Shown here: piece after piece, positions 25,924 through 34,200 of the stretch
How the letters are laid out: every line of letters begins with the position of its first letter
Numbering within the stretch: the stretch's first letter is position 1
The notes under the pieces: generated by a model
Told to the model about the DNA's origin: nothing
The model's input: only the letters and a program-made list of their open reading frames with translations
Database searches by the model: none
Translations under genes and position numbers: made by a program
NCBI GenBank assembly: GCA_046348995.1
Contig: JAXMDB010000001.1
Span: 124,001 to 188,000 of the forward strand
Length of the DNA stretch: 64,000 nucleotides
DNA from: JANNSX01 sp046348995
Lineage (GTDB): Bacteria > Pseudomonadota > Alphaproteobacteria > Rhizobiales > Hyphomicrobiaceae
Reading direction: 5' to 3'

Positions 25924-26406
25924 ATGAAGATCGAGAAGCGCCTGGAGGAGATGGGCGTGAAGCTCCCAATGCCGGAAGGCAAGAGCTATTACGGCGCCAC
26001 CTACGGCACGATGAAACCCTTCCACATCATCGGCAATGTGTTGCACCTTTCGGGCCACGTCGGCTGCGATATCAATGGCGATCCGCTTTTTCCCGGCCGC
26101 GTCGGCGAGACGGTGACGCTCGAGCAGGGCATCGCGTCCGCACGTCAGACCGGCATCAATGCCCTGGCAGGCATGAAGCAGGCGCTCGGCGATCTCGACC
26201 GCGTCAAGGGCCTCATCAAGTCGCTCTGCTTCGTCGCCGCCGCGCCCACGTTCACCGACGTCCACAAGGTGTCGAGCGGCATGACCGACTTCCTCGCCGA
26301 GGTGTTCGGCCGCGACATCGGCATCGGCTGCCGCGCCACCATCGGCATCCAGGTGCTGGCGCGCAACAACTGCTTCGAGACCTGGATGGAAGTCGAGTTC
26401 GCTTGA
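25924..26406 (+). CDS. RidA-family protein
   Basis: A 160-residue member of the RidA/YjgF family, longer than the about 130-residue archetype. The conserved GNVLHLSGHVG strand and the C-terminal CRATIGIQVLARN segment with the active-site Arg are visible. RidA proteins deaminate reactive enamine or imine intermediates from PLP enzymes or amine oxidation. A GGAGACGCTCT site precedes the ATG. Its position between the M24 hydrolase and an SDR suggests it hydrolyses an imine produced in this pathway. The stop overlaps possible TTG upstream codons of the next gene. Confidence 0.9.
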   Translation: MKIEKRLEEMGVKLPMPEGKSYYGATYGTMKPFHIIGNVLHLSGHVGCDINGDPLFPGRVGETVTLEQGIASARQTGINALAGMKQALGDLDRVKGLIKSLCFVAAAPTFTDVHKVSSGMTDFLAEVFGRDIGIGCRATIGIQVLARNNCFETWMEVEFA

Positions 26407-26420
26407 GCAAGGGGAAGATC

Positions 26421-27170
26421 ATGAGCAACACGGGCTACAAGCGCGCGCTCGTCACGGGTGCGTCGAGCGGTATCGGCTTGGCGATCGCCGAGCAGTTCCG
26501 GAAGGATGGGCTCGAGGTGCACGCGGTGGCGCTGCCCAACTCGGGGCTCGAAGATCACGCCCGGCGCATGGGTGCCATTCCACATGCGATGGACGTTGCC
26601 GATACGGGCGCCGTCGAGACGCTGGTCGCCTCCGTGCAGCCCGATATTCTCGTCAACAACGCGGGCATTCTCGGTGCCTTCACGCCGCTCCAAAGCGTCT
26701 CGCGGGAGGCGGTCGATCGCCTCATCGCGATCAACCTCACGCAGGCCGTTCACTTCACCCGGGCGGCGCTGCCGGGCATGATCGAGCGCAAGCGTGGGCA
26801 TATCCTCTTCACGGGCTCGATCGCCGGCCGGATCGCCAACCGCGGGCTTGCGGTCTATGCGGCGACGAAGGCCGGAATCCTGGCCTTTGCGGAGGGCATC
26901 CGCTGGGATGTCCTGGGCAGTGGTGTACGGACGACCGTGCTCGTTCCCGGCCGTGTCGAGACACACATTTACGATGAGCATTTCGGCACGCACGGCAAGG
27001 CGAACGAGGCGCTCTACCAGGACTTCTCGGCCATCCAGCCGGCCGACATGGCGGCGCTCGTCAGCGCGATCGTGGCCATGCCGCGGCACGTCGATGTCTC
27101 CATCATGGAGATCATGCCGACCGGGCAGGTTTTCGGCGGTAGCCAAGTCGCAAAGTCAATCGACAATTGA
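26421..27170 (+). CDS. SDR family oxidoreductase
   Basis: A 249-residue classical SDR with TGASSGIGLA (cofactor), NNAGILG, and the SIAG...YAATKAG active-site Tyr-Lys segment. The ATG at 26421 with GGGGAAGATC upstream is chosen over a TTG at 26403 that overlaps the RidA-family stop. It ends the plus-strand enzyme run that starts with the DapA-family gene and precedes the Liv-type importer by 172 nt. Substrate is unknown; it probably reduces or oxidises a hydroxy intermediate of the compound imported by this importer. Confidence 0.92.
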   Translation: MSNTGYKRALVTGASSGIGLAIAEQFRKDGLEVHAVALPNSGLEDHARRMGAIPHAMDVADTGAVETLVASVQPDILVNNAGILGAFTPLQSVSREAVDRLIAINLTQAVHFTRAALPGMIERKRGHILFTGSIAGRIANRGLAVYAATKAGILAFAEGIRWDVLGSGVRTTVLVPGRVETHIYDEHFGTHGKANEALYQDFSAIQPADMAALVSAIVAMPRHVDVSIMEIMPTGQVFGGSQVAKSIDN

Positions 27171-27342
27171 TTGACCCATTCGTGATCTTATGCAATCGAT
27201 GCTTTCGGGAAACGGCGCCCCACCAGAAGGCACGGTCTCGAAGACGATCGGCAGCTTCCGCGAAATCCTTAGCTTGGCCTTTGGACCAAGACCGGGGCGT
27301 CGTGCGGAATTGCCCCGCCGATCATATGGGAGGTAGCGGCTT

Positions 27343-28590
27343 ATGCGGTTTAGGTTCACGATGGGTGCTGTCGCGATTGCGGCGTCTGCACTCATGATGG
27401 GTTCGGCGATTGCCGCCGAGACCAAGGGTCCGGTGACGGACGACCTCGGCGTCGTCGAGATCCCGGCCGGCGCGCCGATCGTCATCGGTGGCTACTGGGT
27501 CATCTCCGGCGCCGACACGGCGCTCGGCGTCGACTCCAAGCGCGGCGCTGAGGTCGCGATCGACGACCTCGGTGGCAAGATCAAGGGTCACGACATCCAG
27601 CTCGTGGTCGAGGACGACCAGTGCAACGCCGAGGGCGGCCAGACGGCCGGCACGAAGCTTGCGGCTGTTCCCAACATCGTCGCCGTGCTCGGCGGCGCTT
27701 GCTCGAGCGCCACGACGGCCGCTGCGCCGATCCTGTGGAAGCAGGGCATCTTGAACATCTGCACGGCCTGCACGGCACCGGGCCTCACGGCTGCGGACCG
27801 CAAGCCGGACTTCGATGGGTTCATGCGCACCATCTACTCCGACGCCGAGCAGGGCAAGAATGACGCCAAGTGGTTCCGCGAGGAGCTCAAGTGCGACACG
27901 CTCGCCACGATCCATGACGGCAGCCCCTACGCTCAGGGCCTGGCCGACGCTGCTGCCAAGACCTTCGAGTCGCTCGGTGGCAAGGTCGTCGCTCAGGAGG
28001 CTATCACGCCGACCGACGTCGACATGAAGCCGGTCCTGACGTCCATCGGCACGAAGAAGCCGTGCGTGCTCTACTTCCCGGTCTTCGTCGCCTCGGCGGC
28101 GCAGATCCTCCGTCAGGCCCCTGAGATCGCCGATCTCAAGGACACCAACATCATCGGTGGCAGCGCCGTGCAGTCCCCCGGCCTTCTCGAGGCGGCGGGC
28201 GATGCGGCCAAGGGCTTCCGGATCACCAACGTCGACATCTCTCCCGAGGTGCTCGGCAAGAAGTATCCGGAGTTCGTCGAGAAGTACACGGCCAAGTACG
28301 GCGAGGGCCCGATCAACTCGTTCCACGCTCAGGCCTATGACGCCATGGCGGTCCTCGCGGCTGCCATCGAGAAGGTCGGGGTCGAGGACAACGGCACGCT
28401 CTACATCGGCCGCAAGGCTCTGCGCGATGCCGCTTTCGCCACGAAGGGCTTCGAGGGCATGAGCGGTCCGCAGAACTGCGACGAGCATGGCCAGTGCGGC
28501 TCGTTCAACTTCGCCGTCTACCAGTTCACGAACGGCGATCCGGCGAGCTTCAAGGCCGGCGAGAACCCGATCAAGATCTATCCGAAGTGA
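27343..28590 (+). CDS. ABC importer substrate-binding protein, LivK-type
   Basis: A 415-residue periplasmic protein of the branched-chain amino-acid/amide-binding class. The N-terminal signal peptide (about residues 1-24, ending GSAIAA) is clear and an GGGAGGT site precedes the ATG. The family core includes IVIGGYWVISGADTALG and DDQCNAEGG. Cys residues at CTACTAPG and CDEHGQCGSF are unusual for this class and may form disulfides. It heads a five-gene importer, with a hairpin immediately after it. Ligands of this class range from amino acids to amides, urea and aromatics, so none is assigned. Confidence 0.92.
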   Translation: MRFRFTMGAVAIAASALMMGSAIAAETKGPVTDDLGVVEIPAGAPIVIGGYWVISGADTALGVDSKRGAEVAIDDLGGKIKGHDIQLVVEDDQCNAEGGQTAGTKLAAVPNIVAVLGGACSSATTAAAPILWKQGILNICTACTAPGLTAADRKPDFDGFMRTIYSDAEQGKNDAKWFREELKCDTLATIHDGSPYAQGLADAAAKTFESLGGKVVAQEAITPTDVDMKPVLTSIGTKKPCVLYFPVFVASAAQILRQAPEIADLKDTNIIGGSAVQSPGLLEAAGDAAKGFRITNVDISPEVLGKKYPEFVEKYTAKYGEGPINSFHAQAYDAMAVLAAAIEKVGVEDNGTLYIGRKALRDAAFATKGFEGMSGPQNCDEHGQCGSFNFAVYQFTNGDPASFKAGENPIKIYPK

Positions 28591-28614
28591 TCGGTGTCTG
28601 ACTGACGAAATCTA

Positions 28615-28644
28615 TACCGGCCTCCCCCCTTTGGGAGGCCGGTA
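28615..28644 (+). terminator. Perfect hairpin after the binding-protein gene
   Basis: A perfect 12-bp stem, TACCGGCCTCCC/GGGAGGCCGGTA with a CCCTTT loop, lies 24 nt past the binding-protein stop and is followed by a short pyrimidine stretch. It fits a partial terminator or 3' stabiliser that lets the binding protein be made in excess of the permeases. Confidence 0.65.
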
Positions 28645-28714
28645 CTTTCCGAGAGTTCAGGTGTCTGCTGCCGGGGGGCAGGCGGACTTCGCATCAGGGG
28701 AGCGGCGACAGCCC

Positions 28715-29815
28715 ATGGGCGCGCAAACGGCGACTGGCGGCAGCGCATTCGGTGGTCTTTTCAAAGGCGCGCACCGGATCACCTTCGTCGATATCATTCT
28801 CTGGGCCTTGAGGCTGGCCGTTCTCGTCGTCGTCGTCGTCGGGCCCGTCCTCATCCTGATGAAGGGCACCTACGGCCTTCACAACTGGGTCGACTTCTTC
28901 ATGTTCGGGCTGACGATCGGCGGTGTCTACGCCTTGATCGCGCTCGGCTACACGATGGTGTACGGCATTCTGCGCCTCATCAATTTCGCCCATGGCGATA
29001 TCACGATGATGGGCACCTTCTCGGCCTTCTTCCTGGCGCGTGGCCTCGACCAGAACGGGATGCTCGACGCCTGGCCGGTGACGTCGATCCTGCTTGTATT
29101 GCTGCTATCGATGGCCATTTGCACCGTGACGGCGCTGCTCGTGGAGCGGATCTGCTACCGTCCCTTCCGGCATGTCGCGACGTTGGCGCCGCTGATCTGC
29201 GCCATCGGCGCCTCGTTCACGATCCAGCAGGTCGCGCGCGGCATGTACGGCTCCCAGGTCCGCTCCTATCCGGATCCCGAGTGGCTCAAGGGCTCGATCG
29301 ACGTCTTCGGCTTTCCTGTTCCCGTCGTGCAACCGATCGTGATCGGCACGGCGGTGGGCGCCATGTTGCTTCTCTACTTCATCGTTCAGCGGACGAAGAT
29401 GGGCATGGCGATGCGCGCGGTCGCCGAGGATCGCGATGCGGCGGCGTTGATGGGCATCGACAGCAATCGGGTGATCATCTTCACCTTCATCATGGGCGCC
29501 TGCCTCGCCGGCATAGGCGGCGTGCTCTACTGTCTCGTCTACAAGCAGATCTATCACTTCATGGGCTTCATCCCGGGCATCAAGGCATTCAGCGCGGCGG
29601 TGCTCGGCGGCATCGGCAACATCCCGGGCGCCATGATCGGCGGGTTCTTCCTGGGCGTCGTCGAGAGCATGGGGCCGGCCTTGTTCCTCGAAGGCTTCGG
29701 CATCCCGGCGGCCTATCAGCTTCGCGATCTCATCGCCTTCACGTTGCTCGTGATGGTGCTGATCTTCCGGCCTTGGGGCCTCATGGGCGAGAAGTTGGCG
29801 CGCAAGCGAGCGTGA
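28715..29815 (+). CDS. livH: ABC importer permease, LivH-type
   Basis: A 366-residue inner-membrane permease with about eight hydrophobic segments. It carries the LivH signature GGVYALIALGYTMVYGILRLINFAHGD (in outline), the loop that follows it, and AVAEDRDAAALMGID. The start ATG 28715 is chosen because the frame before it is in the hairpin/leader and not coding-like. Pairs with the next gene to form the channel. Its N-terminus has a longer-than-usual cytoplasmic/leader stretch before the first transmembrane segment. Confidence 0.92.
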   Translation: MGAQTATGGSAFGGLFKGAHRITFVDIILWALRLAVLVVVVVGPVLILMKGTYGLHNWVDFFMFGLTIGGVYALIALGYTMVYGILRLINFAHGDITMMGTFSAFFLARGLDQNGMLDAWPVTSILLVLLLSMAICTVTALLVERICYRPFRHVATLAPLICAIGASFTIQQVARGMYGSQVRSYPDPEWLKGSIDVFGFPVPVVQPIVIGTAVGAMLLLYFIVQRTKMGMAMRAVAEDRDAAALMGIDSNRVIIFTFIMGACLAGIGGVLYCLVYKQIYHFMGFIPGIKAFSAAVLGGIGNIPGAMIGGFFLGVVESMGPALFLEGFGIPAAYQLRDLIAFTLLVMVLIFRPWGLMGEKLARKRA

Positions 29816-29866
29816 CGGGCGTTCAGGTCGCAACGGGATTGAACTTGCATTAGGGAGTGGCCTGGA

Positions 29867-31657
29867 ATGGCTATGGACGTCGTCGCTGCAAGTCGGGTCG
29901 AGCATGACGATGCAACCCCATGGGGTCACGTGCTCTCGACGGGGCTGCTCGTTGGCATAGCCGTGTTGGCCATGGCCATGATGGGCATTCTCGGCCTCTT
30001 CTCCGAGCGGCCGATCATCGTCGGCTACGTGTCGCTCGCCTACGCCATGATGGCTTTCTCGTTCCTCGGTGCCGGCATTCTCGTGGCCCGTCGCGGGCTG
30101 TTCTCGAATCCCGTATCGGCCATCATCGGTGGTGGCGTCGCCGGCGCGATCGCGGCGGCCTTCCCGGCGGTTCTCGCGATCGTCATGATGAACGTCAGCC
30201 TCCGCTTCATCTTCGTCGCGCTGGAGCCGAAGCTTCTCAACGTCATTACCTTCGGCATCAAGCCGCCAATGACGGGCGTTCTTGCGCTTGTCATCGCCGG
30301 TGCAGTGCTGGGTGCGATCGGCGCCCTGCTGGTGCAGCTGCCGCGTGTGCTGCGCCGGCCGGTCTCCGCAGCTCTCATCGGGGCGGGCTCGGCGGGGCTT
30401 TTCAGCCAGCTCATCTTCATCATCCTCAGCAACAACGTCGCCACGCGCTGGCTCGCTGGATTGCTGTACAACTACAATGGCCTGACCCTTCAGGGTGCGA
30501 TAATAACGGCGATCGCCAGCGCCGTCGCCGTCATCGCCTATGACGCGATCGTCGGCGGCATGCAAGCGTCGGGCGTCGATATGGCGGCGACGAGGGCGCG
30601 TCTGCGTTGGCCTCTGCTCATCCTCGGCCTCGTCGTCATCGGGTTGTTCCCGCTCTACGGCGGTAATTTCGTCGGCCAGGTCTTCCTGATGGTCGGCTTC
30701 TTCGTGCTCATGGGCATGGGCCTCAATCTCGAGGTCGGCCTCGCTGGCCTGCTCGATCTCGGCTTCGTCGCCTTCTACGCGGTTGGCGCCTATACGACGG
30801 CGCTGCTGATGGCCGACAGCCCCTATTCGCTCGCTCAACACTACGGCTGGGAGTGGCTGAAGCTTTCGTATTGGGCCGCCATGCCGCTCGCGGTGCTCGC
30901 GTCCGTCATGATGGGCATCCTGTTCGGTGTCCCTGTCCTCAAGGTGCGCGGTGACTATCTCGCCGTCGCGACGCTGGGCTTGGGTGAGATCGTCCGCGTG
31001 ATCGTGCTGTCCGACGCCGCCGCCCCGCTGCTGGGTGGCTCGCAGGGCGTGTTGCAAATTCCGCGTCCCGAGTTCTACATCTTCGACTATACGGGTGCCG
31101 GTCCTCTGCTGTCGTGGGGGCCCCTCAACAATCAGACCGAGCTCTTCTACGTCGTGTTCTTCGGATCGCTCCTCGCCGCCTACATCGCTTGGCGTCTCGA
31201 GAACTCGCGTCTGGGTCGCGCCTGGACGGCGATCCGCGACGACGAGGACGTGGCCCAAGCGCTCGGCATCAACCTGATCCAGGTGAAGCTCCTGGCCTAC
31301 GGTCTCGGCGCGGCGTTCGCAGGCTTCGCCGGCTCGATCTTCGCCGTGCTCGTCGGCTCGATCTTCCCGCACTCGTTCCAGCTGATCATCTCGATCAACG
31401 TGCTCGCCCTCATCATCGTCGGCGGCATGGGGAGCCTTCCCGGCGTCGTGCTGGGCTCGGCCGTGCTGATCGGTCTGCCCGAGATGCTGCGTGAGTTCGG
31501 CGAGTTCCGGTACCTGTTCTACGGTCTCGCGATCATTGCCGTCACGCGCTTGAAGCCCGAGGGTCTGTGGCCGTCGGCCGCCAAGCAGCGCGAGTTGAAG
31601 ATGGATGCCGAGGCTGCCGCGCTCGAGTCGGGTGCGGTCATCGAGAAGGCGGCCTGA
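29867..31657 (+). CDS. livM: ABC importer permease, LivM-type with long N-terminal membrane region
   Basis: A 596-residue permease, almost twice the usual LivM length. The canonical LivM part starts near residue 245 (LLILGLVVIGLFPLYG, then LNLEVGLAGLLDLGFVAFYAVGAY) and includes LKVRGDYLAVATLGLGEI and the EDVAQALGIN coupling loop. The first about 240 residues add several extra transmembrane segments with no clear second permease motif. The ATG at 29867 follows GGAGTGGCCTGGA. Long LivM variants exist in Alphaproteobacteria, so the extension is likely real rather than a wrong start. Confidence 0.9.
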   Translation: MAMDVVAASRVEHDDATPWGHVLSTGLLVGIAVLAMAMMGILGLFSERPIIVGYVSLAYAMMAFSFLGAGILVARRGLFSNPVSAIIGGGVAGAIAAAFPAVLAIVMMNVSLRFIFVALEPKLLNVITFGIKPPMTGVLALVIAGAVLGAIGALLVQLPRVLRRPVSAALIGAGSAGLFSQLIFIILSNNVATRWLAGLLYNYNGLTLQGAIITAIASAVAVIAYDAIVGGMQASGVDMAATRARLRWPLLILGLVVIGLFPLYGGNFVGQVFLMVGFFVLMGMGLNLEVGLAGLLDLGFVAFYAVGAYTTALLMADSPYSLAQHYGWEWLKLSYWAAMPLAVLASVMMGILFGVPVLKVRGDYLAVATLGLGEIVRVIVLSDAAAPLLGGSQGVLQIPRPEFYIFDYTGAGPLLSWGPLNNQTELFYVVFFGSLLAAYIAWRLENSRLGRAWTAIRDDEDVAQALGINLIQVKLLAYGLGAAFAGFAGSIFAVLVGSIFPHSFQLIISINVLALIIVGGMGSLPGVVLGSAVLIGLPEMLREFGEFRYLFYGLAIIAVTRLKPEGLWPSAAKQRELKMDAEAAALESGAVIEKAA

Positions 31658-31660
31658 CCC

Positions 31661-32488
31661 ATGGCGGACGGTCAAATGATGAAGCAAGCGACGGCGAACG
31701 GGCAGCAAGGCAGGTTGCTGCTCAAGACGGATGGCATGACGAAGCGCTTCGGCGGCCTCGTCGCGCTCGACAAGCTCGACCTTGAGGTTCGCCAGGGGCA
31801 GATCTGCTCGATCATCGGCCCGAACGGCGCCGGCAAAACGACGGTCTTCAACTGCATCATGAACTTCTACACGCCCGACGACGGCTCGGTCGTGTTCGAT
31901 GGCGAGCGCATCGACGGCGTGACGCCGGATCGCGTGGCGCAGGCGGGCATCAACCGCACGTACCAGACGATCCGCCTGTTCAAGAACCTGACGGCGATCG
32001 AGAACATCCTCGTCGGCATGCACATCCACCTGAAGTCGAGCTGGCTCGGCACCGTGCTCAACACGCCGTTTGCGCGCCGTGACGAGCGTGAGGCCGAGGA
32101 GGAGGCGATCCGGATCCTCGAGTTCGTCGGCTTGAGGGGCCGCGGCGACATGGTGGCCCGCAATCTCGCCTACGGTGAGCAGCGGCGCCTGGAAATCGGC
32201 CGGGCGCTGGCGACGAAGCCGAAGCTCCTGTTGCTGGACGAGCCGATGGCGGGCATGAACCCGCGCGAGTCGGTCGACATGATGAACTTCGTCCGCCGTG
32301 TGCGCGACGAGCAGGGGGTGACCATTCTCCTCATCGAGCACTCGATGCGGGTCATCATGGACATCTCCGACCACATCACCGTGCTCGATCACGGCGTGAA
32401 GATTTCCGAGGGCACCCCGGCCGTGGTGCAGAACGATCCCAAGGTGATCGAGGCGTACCTCGGCACCAAGGGCAAGGCCCTGAAGTAG
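31661..32488 (+). CDS. livG: ABC importer ATP-binding protein, LivG-type
   Basis: A 275-residue ATPase with Walker A GPNGAGKTT, signature LAYGEQRRLEIGRAL, Walker B LLLLDEPMAGMNP and switch His in LLIEHSMRV. The non-canonical YGEQRR signature is normal for LivG. It follows the permease by 3 nt and precedes LivF by 6 nt, so the cluster is one operon. It powers import with the LivF partner. Confidence 0.94.
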   Translation: MADGQMMKQATANGQQGRLLLKTDGMTKRFGGLVALDKLDLEVRQGQICSIIGPNGAGKTTVFNCIMNFYTPDDGSVVFDGERIDGVTPDRVAQAGINRTYQTIRLFKNLTAIENILVGMHIHLKSSWLGTVLNTPFARRDEREAEEEAIRILEFVGLRGRGDMVARNLAYGEQRRLEIGRALATKPKLLLLDEPMAGMNPRESVDMMNFVRRVRDEQGVTILLIEHSMRVIMDISDHITVLDHGVKISEGTPAVVQNDPKVIEAYLGTKGKALK

Positions 32489-32494
32489 GAGCGG

Positions 32495-33253
32495 GTGGAA
32501 GCGGTGCAGCACCAGGCGGCAAAACAAGCGGTCAACGGCGGCCCTCCGGCCTATCTCGACGCGCGCAACCTGCATGTCTATTACGGCAAGATTCACGCGC
32601 TGCGTGGCGTCTCGCTGCAGGTCGGTCGCGACCAGATCGTGACCCTCATCGGCGCCAACGGCGCCGGCAAATCGACGACGCTCAGGGCGATCTCCGGCAT
32701 CCTCTCGGTGGCCCAGGGCGATATCGTTTTCGACAACGAGCACTTGAACAACCTCCCCGCCCACAAGGTGGTCGGCAAAGGGGTCGTGCAAGTCCCCGAA
32801 GGCCGGCGCGTCTTCGGCCGTCTCTCGGTTGCCGAGAACCTCAAGGCCGGCGCCTTCCTGCGCAACGACAAGGCGGGCATCAAGGAGACCGAGGAGCAGG
32901 CGCTTGCGATGTTCCCGCGCCTCAGGGAGCGCTACAACCAGACAGCCGGCACGCTGTCGGGCGGCGAGCAGCAGATGCTCGCCATGGGCCGGGCGCTGAT
33001 GTCCAAACCGAAAATCCTGCTTCTGGACGAGCCGAGCATGGGACTCGCGCCGATGCTGGTCGAGCAGATCTTCGAGACGGTCGTCGAGATCCGCAAGCAG
33101 GGTGTCGCCGTTCTTCTCGTCGAGCAGAACGCCTTCTTGGCGCTCCAGATCGCCGACTACGGCTACGTCATCGAGACCGGCGAGATCGTACTCGAGGGGC
33201 CGGGCCAGGAGCTGCTCGGCAACGACAAGGTCAAGGAAGCCTATCTGGGCTAG
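32495..33253 (+). CDS. livF: ABC importer ATP-binding protein, LivF-type
   Basis: A 252-residue ATPase starting at GTG 32495. Motifs are GANGAGKST (Walker A), LSGGEQQMLAMGRAL (signature), ILLLDEPSMGLAP (Walker B) and LVEQNAFLAL (switch region with Q in place of H typical of LivF). It heterodimerises with LivG. It is the last gene of the operon, with a 162-nt gap before the next SDR. Confidence 0.94.
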   Translation: MEAVQHQAAKQAVNGGPPAYLDARNLHVYYGKIHALRGVSLQVGRDQIVTLIGANGAGKSTTLRAISGILSVAQGDIVFDNEHLNNLPAHKVVGKGVVQVPEGRRVFGRLSVAENLKAGAFLRNDKAGIKETEEQALAMFPRLRERYNQTAGTLSGGEQQMLAMGRALMSKPKILLLDEPSMGLAPMLVEQIFETVVEIRKQGVAVLLVEQNAFLALQIADYGYVIETGEIVLEGPGQELLGNDKVKEAYLG

Positions 33254-33415
33254 CGCGGGCTCGATCTTCCGGCGCGTGAATGCTTGGCGGACTCGAGCAG
33301 GTGCACGGTCCGCCGCACGTGGTCGGGCGTCTGGATTGGCGAGCAGAGTTCCTGCTCATCGCGCCCTCGGATGCCGCGACCCGCACGCCTAAATCAGTCA
33401 TGGAGAGTTGAGATC

Positions 33416-34168
33416 ATGCAAGGTCGCGGTATCGTCATCACCGGCGGCGCGAGCGGGCTTGGGCTCGCGACAGCCAAGCTGCTCGCCGCCAAGGGCGCCA
33501 ATGTCGCGCTGCTCGACATCAATCAGGCGGGCCTGGATGCGGCCGTCGCCGAAATTGCGAAGGCCGGCGGCGGCAAGGCCTGCGGTTTCGTCGGCGATAT
33601 CGTGCCGCGGGCCGGCGCCTTCGAAGTCTATGCCAAGGCCGTCAAGGCGCTCGGCCGGGTCGATGGCATCGTCAATGCGGCGGGCGTCTATCCGCGGGTT
33701 CCGATCCTCGAAATCACCGATGAGGACTGGAACTTCGACTGGAACATCAACGTGCGCGGCACCTACAACATCTCGGCCGCCGCCATCATCGAGATGAAGA
33801 AGCAGCCGCTCGACAAGAGCGGCGTGCGGGGGCGCATCGTCAACGTGTCCTCGGTCGATGCCTTCAAGGCGCATCCCAAGAACGCGCACTACGCGGCGAC
33901 GAAAGCGGCCGTGGTGAGCCTGACGCGCTCGTTCGCGCTCGAGTTCGCGCCAGACCAAATCCTCGTCAACTCGATCGCACCGGCCGGCATCGCCACCGAC
34001 AAGGCGAAGGCGCTCGGCTTCATCCCCGAGCTCGCCTCGCAGACGCCGCTCGGCCGCGCGGCCGAGACCGGCGACATCGCCGAGTGGATCGTCTTCATGC
34101 TCTCGGATGCGAACCGCTACATGACGGGCGAGAACGTCATCGTCAGCGGCGGCTACATCTTCGCCTGA
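33416..34168 (+). CDS. SDR family oxidoreductase
   Basis: A 250-residue classical SDR with TGGASGLGLATAK (cofactor), NAAGVY, VNVSSVDAF and the YAATKAA catalytic segment. An GGAGAGTTGAG site precedes the ATG at 33416. The central insertion KKQPLDKSGVRG before the catalytic Ser is a variation seen in some 3-hydroxyacyl- or cis-diol-type SDRs. It may oxidise the substrate brought in by the preceding importer. Confidence 0.92.
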   Translation: MQGRGIVITGGASGLGLATAKLLAAKGANVALLDINQAGLDAAVAEIAKAGGGKACGFVGDIVPRAGAFEVYAKAVKALGRVDGIVNAAGVYPRVPILEITDEDWNFDWNINVRGTYNISAAAIIEMKKQPLDKSGVRGRIVNVSSVDAFKAHPKNAHYAATKAAVVSLTRSFALEFAPDQILVNSIAPAGIATDKAKALGFIPELASQTPLGRAAETGDIAEWIVFMLSDANRYMTGENVIVSGGYIFA

Positions 34169-34176
34169 TCACCGGC

Positions 34177-34200
34177 GGCCGCGCGACAGCACACGCGGCC
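34177..34200. terminator. GC-rich hairpin between convergent genes
   Basis: GGCCGCG (34177-34183) and CGCGGCC (34194-34200) form a perfect 7-bp stem with a 10-nt loop in the 32-nt gap between a plus-strand SDR and a minus-strand aminotransferase. No T-tract follows, so its activity as a terminator is uncertain. Confidence 0.4.

Noticed and set aside
29105..32791. A 1,228-codon open frame on the minus strand
   Set aside because: It lies antisense to the Liv-type importer genes, whose products are clear. Its sequence is Arg/Glu/His-rich with no domain, as expected from the mirrored codon bias of GC-rich genes.
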